Made by a program: the position numbers and the translations under genes. Under the pieces are notes generated by a model. That model was not told the origin of the DNA. It made no database searches and saw only the letters and a program-made list of their open reading frames with translations. Positions 61,701 through 64,000 of a stretch of DNA of 64,000 bases are shown here, piece after piece. The stretch is from Phoronis australis (lineage: Eukaryota; Phoronida; Phoronidae). The stretch's first letter is position 1. Every line of letters begins with the position of its first letter. The DNA lies in the NCBI GenBank assembly GCA_002633005.1, contig NMRA01000394.1:62001-126000 (forward strand), read 5' to 3'.

Positions 61701-63045
61701 AATGTTCAGATTACAAGCGCTAGTGAAGGGTACAGGCGCTAACCACGCTATGGATCCGTCAGGATACACCGATACGCTGAAGCCAAGCATTGGTGTCATT
61801 CCAATTTGTCCAACGCTGAAACAAATGTGATAAAAGGCATCGCAATATTTCGAAAACACTATCACACGAATCTGTAGTACGAAACAACAAAATAGCAATA
61901 TTTTCCGTGCTGAATCGGTTGGTTCAAAACGCAGAGTTGTGGTTCTACACATACAGCTAGCTAAGTGTTTTTAACTCAACGTCAAGATACTTTTACCAAC
62001 TTTTTGTCTATTTTCTAATGGTGCACCCAAAGGGTACTCATGCACGTGCAGGCCTGTACAAGATAGTCACTACTTACAGACCACGAATTATTGAGCCTCA
62101 ACAATGTGCACAGACTAGGACAATTTGTGATTTGCACAACTGCAGGGTTTCGACAGTTTGTGCTGTTCCGACATATTAATGCCTAACAACGAGACATTCT
62201 CCATCATGAGATTAAGAGGTCACGTTGCCCAAAGAACAACACAGCTACTCTCTCATGTTGCTGTCGAAACAAAGTACCCTGTGACAAAACAGCTAATTAT
62301 TTAAAACGGCTTATTCTTACTAAAATGACCTGATTTTGGGCTTCAAAAGTGGAACCCCCTATAATAATATACATGTACGTGTGTGGCCAAAGAGCTCGGC
62401 CTTTATGTTAGTATAGAAAGCCCAGTCAGAAGACTACCGAAGAGCGAGGCTTGCTGTATTAATACAGGCAGCCACGCGTTTAAGACTCCCGACATTAACT
62501 AATATAGAATGATCCCGCAATCATACTCTGCATTTGTCTACTTTCGCTACGTTGAAGAGCTTCGGCCTTGCAGCATGACTGGAGCTACGAATTATGTACA
62601 TAAACAAAAACTAATTTAAGTAAAAAGCTGTACAGACCCCCAGCAGTGATTTAAAGGCACTTACTGATTTGTGGCTAATGTCTGCTGGGAGACTATTCAA
62701 CATGATAGAACACAATGTCATTTTCTTGGCTTTTGGCACACTGAGGTGTAGTCGGCACGTAAATTCATGACCAATGTCTTCGAAAACATAGAACACTTTT
62801 CGCTACCACACGATTTGCAACAAACTTTATTAAAAACCATAAAAACAAGTTTGTGAATCATATAAACTTCAAGTATTTTATAATAACTAAAGGTTCGACG
62901 CCTACAGTAGTTATTCACATTTTAAATGAACTTACTCATTAAAAAGAGTGATGTCAGGTACCCACACCTTCTCGGGTGATATACTTAATGACGTAACTCC
63001 GTCAAACCGGGCAGGGTCCCAACGTAAGTATTCGTCCGTCCAATA
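55437..63045 (-). CDS. Nicotinic acetylcholine receptor alpha-type subunit (5' incomplete)
   Basis: Five minus-strand exons (63045-62936, 61815-61543, 60799-60534, 57740-57577, 55775-55437) join in phase to 383 codons plus a stop. The protein is a Cys-loop cation channel subunit of the plasma membrane, opened by acetylcholine in known relatives. In residues of the visible part it has loop [10 protein letters not shown] (1-9) and loop [12 protein letters not shown] (27-37). The Cys-loop runs 71-85 with FPYDHQIC, and loop B is GSWTQHG. Loop C is YSCCPEPY (133-140), whose vicinal cysteines define alpha subunits. TM1 is about 154-178, GEK 182-184, TM2 about 185-204, TM3 about 218-240, a short cytoplasmic loop follows, and TM4 is about 356-377. 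The signal peptide and about 70 N-terminal residues (normally exons 1-3) are missing. Loop A has Phe where Tyr is usual. Ligand and partners cannot be told from sequence. Confidence 0.93.
56220..56363 (+). repeat. 72-bp tandem repeat in receptor intron
   Basis: Two units starting at 56220 and 56292 (AAATGTGATGACAGTAAGG and so on) are nearly identical. A third, more diverged copy with the same leader (TTGATGAAAAATAAATGTG) stands at 57168-57268 in the same intron. Confidence 0.9.
56572..56650. repeat. 24-bp hairpin in receptor intron
   Basis: Arms 56572-56595 and 56627-56650 (GAAGTAATATCCCACGAGAC and on) pair at 22 of 24 positions around 31 bp. This is probably a tiny MITE. Confidence 0.85.
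57075..57140. repeat. 11-bp hairpin in receptor intron
   Basis: GAAAAGTTTAA at 57075-57085 is inverted at 57130-57140 around a 44-bp loop rich in GTCGA. Confidence 0.6.
57168..57268 (+). repeat. Third, diverged copy of the 72-bp intron repeat
   Basis: It shares TGATGAAAAATAAATGTGAT, AAGGTATCGT-TAGGCC and TCA-AGGAAGGCAACG with 56208-56363. Confidence 0.75.
57577..57740 (-). CDS. Receptor exon: TM3
   Basis: The acceptor ATTTTTAG before 57740 is good. It encodes [20 protein letters not shown] and the start of the cytoplasmic loop ([11 protein letters not shown]). I place the donor at ATG|GTTAGA because it leaves the right phase for the last exon. GTTAGA is a weak donor, so the 3' edge is uncertain and a small extra loop exon cannot be excluded. 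The frame closes at 57517. Confidence 0.85.
59735..59880 (+). repeat. Imperfect CTG/CTA trinucleotide repeat
   Basis: A run of ACTGCT, GCTACT and related triplets lies in the intron between the TM2 and TM3 exons of the receptor. Confidence 0.85.
60534..60799 (-). CDS. Receptor exon: vicinal cysteines, TM1, TM2
   Basis: The acceptor is TTTGTAG before 60799 and the donor is G|GTAACT after 60534. It encodes [14 protein letters not shown]1, the GEK filter and a TM2 reading [20 protein letters not shown], with Leu at 9' and Glu at -1' and 20', the pattern of cation-selective channels. The exon ends after PLI, the usual place in this family. Confidence 0.96.
61543..61815 (-). CDS. Receptor exon: Cys-loop and loop B
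   Basis: The acceptor is TTTCAG before 61815 and the donor is AG|GTAAGG after 61543. It encodes [12 protein letters not shown] to [11 protein letters not shown], with both Cys-loop cysteines separated by 13 residues and the loop B tryptophan in GSWT. Confidence 0.95.
62936..63045 (-). CDS. Receptor exon: loop D to loop A
   Basis: The acceptor is TTTCAG before 63045 and the donor is GA|GTAAGT after 62936. It encodes [14 protein letters not shown] to PDITLFN. The 110-bp length equals that of exon 4 in vertebrate nicotinic receptor genes. The last two bases join the next exon to make Asp. Confidence 0.93.
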
Positions 63046-64000
63046 CTGAAACACTCAAATTTTGGTAATGGTCAAGTATCTTAAGCTAAAGTTTCAAGTG
63101 ACAAATCTCCATTTATCCTCATTTGGCACTATCACCCAACGACGGCCGTGTCCGCCTGTAGTTTCATCGTAGTGTCTCATATGTGATATAAAAATAATAT
63201 TCGCTGAAGTTGTTGAACAGCTGATATCGCCGACACGGATGTGGTATATCTAAACTCACGCAAAGCGTTACTGGCACATATCCAATCAGAAGAATTGGAA
63301 AAATATTTCCAAACATTTGAAGGTGAACGGTGGTTACAAATCATTACACTGTTTAGAATATGATCTAGTCGTAATTAATATTCTAAAACATATGAGATCA
63401 CACCAGGTTCAGTACGCGTTTTATTTATAACTTTGTTTAAAGACATTCTAGTCATTTAAGATGGCAAGGAACGCAAAAATCTAAATTGTATCATATAAAG
63501 CCGTGCTCTGCCACTGAAAGGGAGGGCAAACTGCTCGCCGGGTATTTTTATACGGTTTACTCTTAAAGATTTTGAATTTCTGTTGATGTCAAACCACTTT
63601 TCATTTAGTTTCAAATATCAAAAAACACCTGTCAGCTGCTGGTCACCTCGTCGATTTTTCTCCAATACGGCAAAGCACGCATCCTTATTTGTTATTGCAA
63701 GAAATAGACGTAGTACATTTCCCTTTTATGGTAAAAGTCGCATTTGATTTTTGGTGTAAACGAAACAACGGTGATTTCAGGCAGCAGCCATTAGTGTTTG
63801 CAACAATTGATGTAAGTTCTAACTGTTTAAAAATAATTACAGATAGCGTACACATGCAGTATTCAAAAATATTCCAAAATGTCCTTGGAAAATGTTTGCT
63901 GGCTAATTATTTGCGCGCATACGCGCATGTGTATTATTAGGGGCGGAGAACATGAAAACTGGGTTGGGATGAAATTGGTCATAATTTATTAGTAAGGTTT
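63046..64000. other. Upstream intron, exon 3 not recognised
   Basis: The small exon that should precede loop D was looked for on the minus strand and not found. It probably lies beyond the window. Confidence 0.45.

Noticed and set aside
1-64000. CRISPR array or bacterial operon
   Set aside because: The 81-bp, 72-bp and 16-bp repeats are contiguous satellites without unique spacers, and the genes are intron-containing.

Overview
The window is animal nuclear DNA, AT-rich and mostly non-coding. Coding exons are short and separated by introns with GT/AG borders. Transposons and decayed transposons are dense, and TACATGTA-type palindromes are common. The mix (a nicotinic receptor gene with a vertebrate-like exon plan, L1/Tx1-like and other LINE remnants, Mutator-type and TTAA-flanked DNA transposons, tRNA-derived SINEs) suggests a marine invertebrate such as a hemichordate, cephalochordate or lophotrochozoan. 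The sequence alone does not fix the phylum. Three single N bases (33272, 51704, 53706) mark assembly joins.

Layout. 1-10.2 kb is transposon debris: a small inverted-repeat element with a minisatellite in its arms (1357-1955), a decayed copy of a recurrent marine-invertebrate gene family (2019-3215), a 31-bp perfect hairpin (3373-3437), a possible THAP-like relic (about 5.2 kb), a fold-back built of about 20-bp units (7339-7692), a 1.4-kb inverted-repeat element (8378-9773) and a 140-bp MITE (10007-10146). 10.2-17 kb is nearly featureless. 17.0-18.0 kb holds a decayed LINE ORF1. 19.5-20.7 kb is an element with 83-bp inverted repeats. 21.1-26.9 kb is a 5.8-kb TTAA-flanked DNA transposon with remains of a C2H2 zinc-finger gene on the minus strand. 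33.2-36.6 kb is a broken non-LTR retrotransposon on the minus strand. 45.9-52.1 kb is flanked by about 40-bp inverted repeats and contains Mutator-like transposase exons. 51.1-51.5 kb is an 81-bp satellite. 53.0-54.5 kb is a 748-bp near-identical duplication, probably an assembly artefact.

The only intact host gene I can support is on the minus strand at 55.4-63.0 kb: the last five recognisable exons of a nicotinic acetylcholine receptor alpha-type subunit. These cover loop D, loop A, the Cys-loop, loop B, the vicinal cysteines, TM1 to TM4 and the stop. Its first exons lie beyond the window or were not recognised. A decayed copy of its last exon lies about 14 kb downstream at 41.65-41.93 kb, so the family has probably been duplicated locally.

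All family assignments come from reading motifs and from memory of the families; no search was run.
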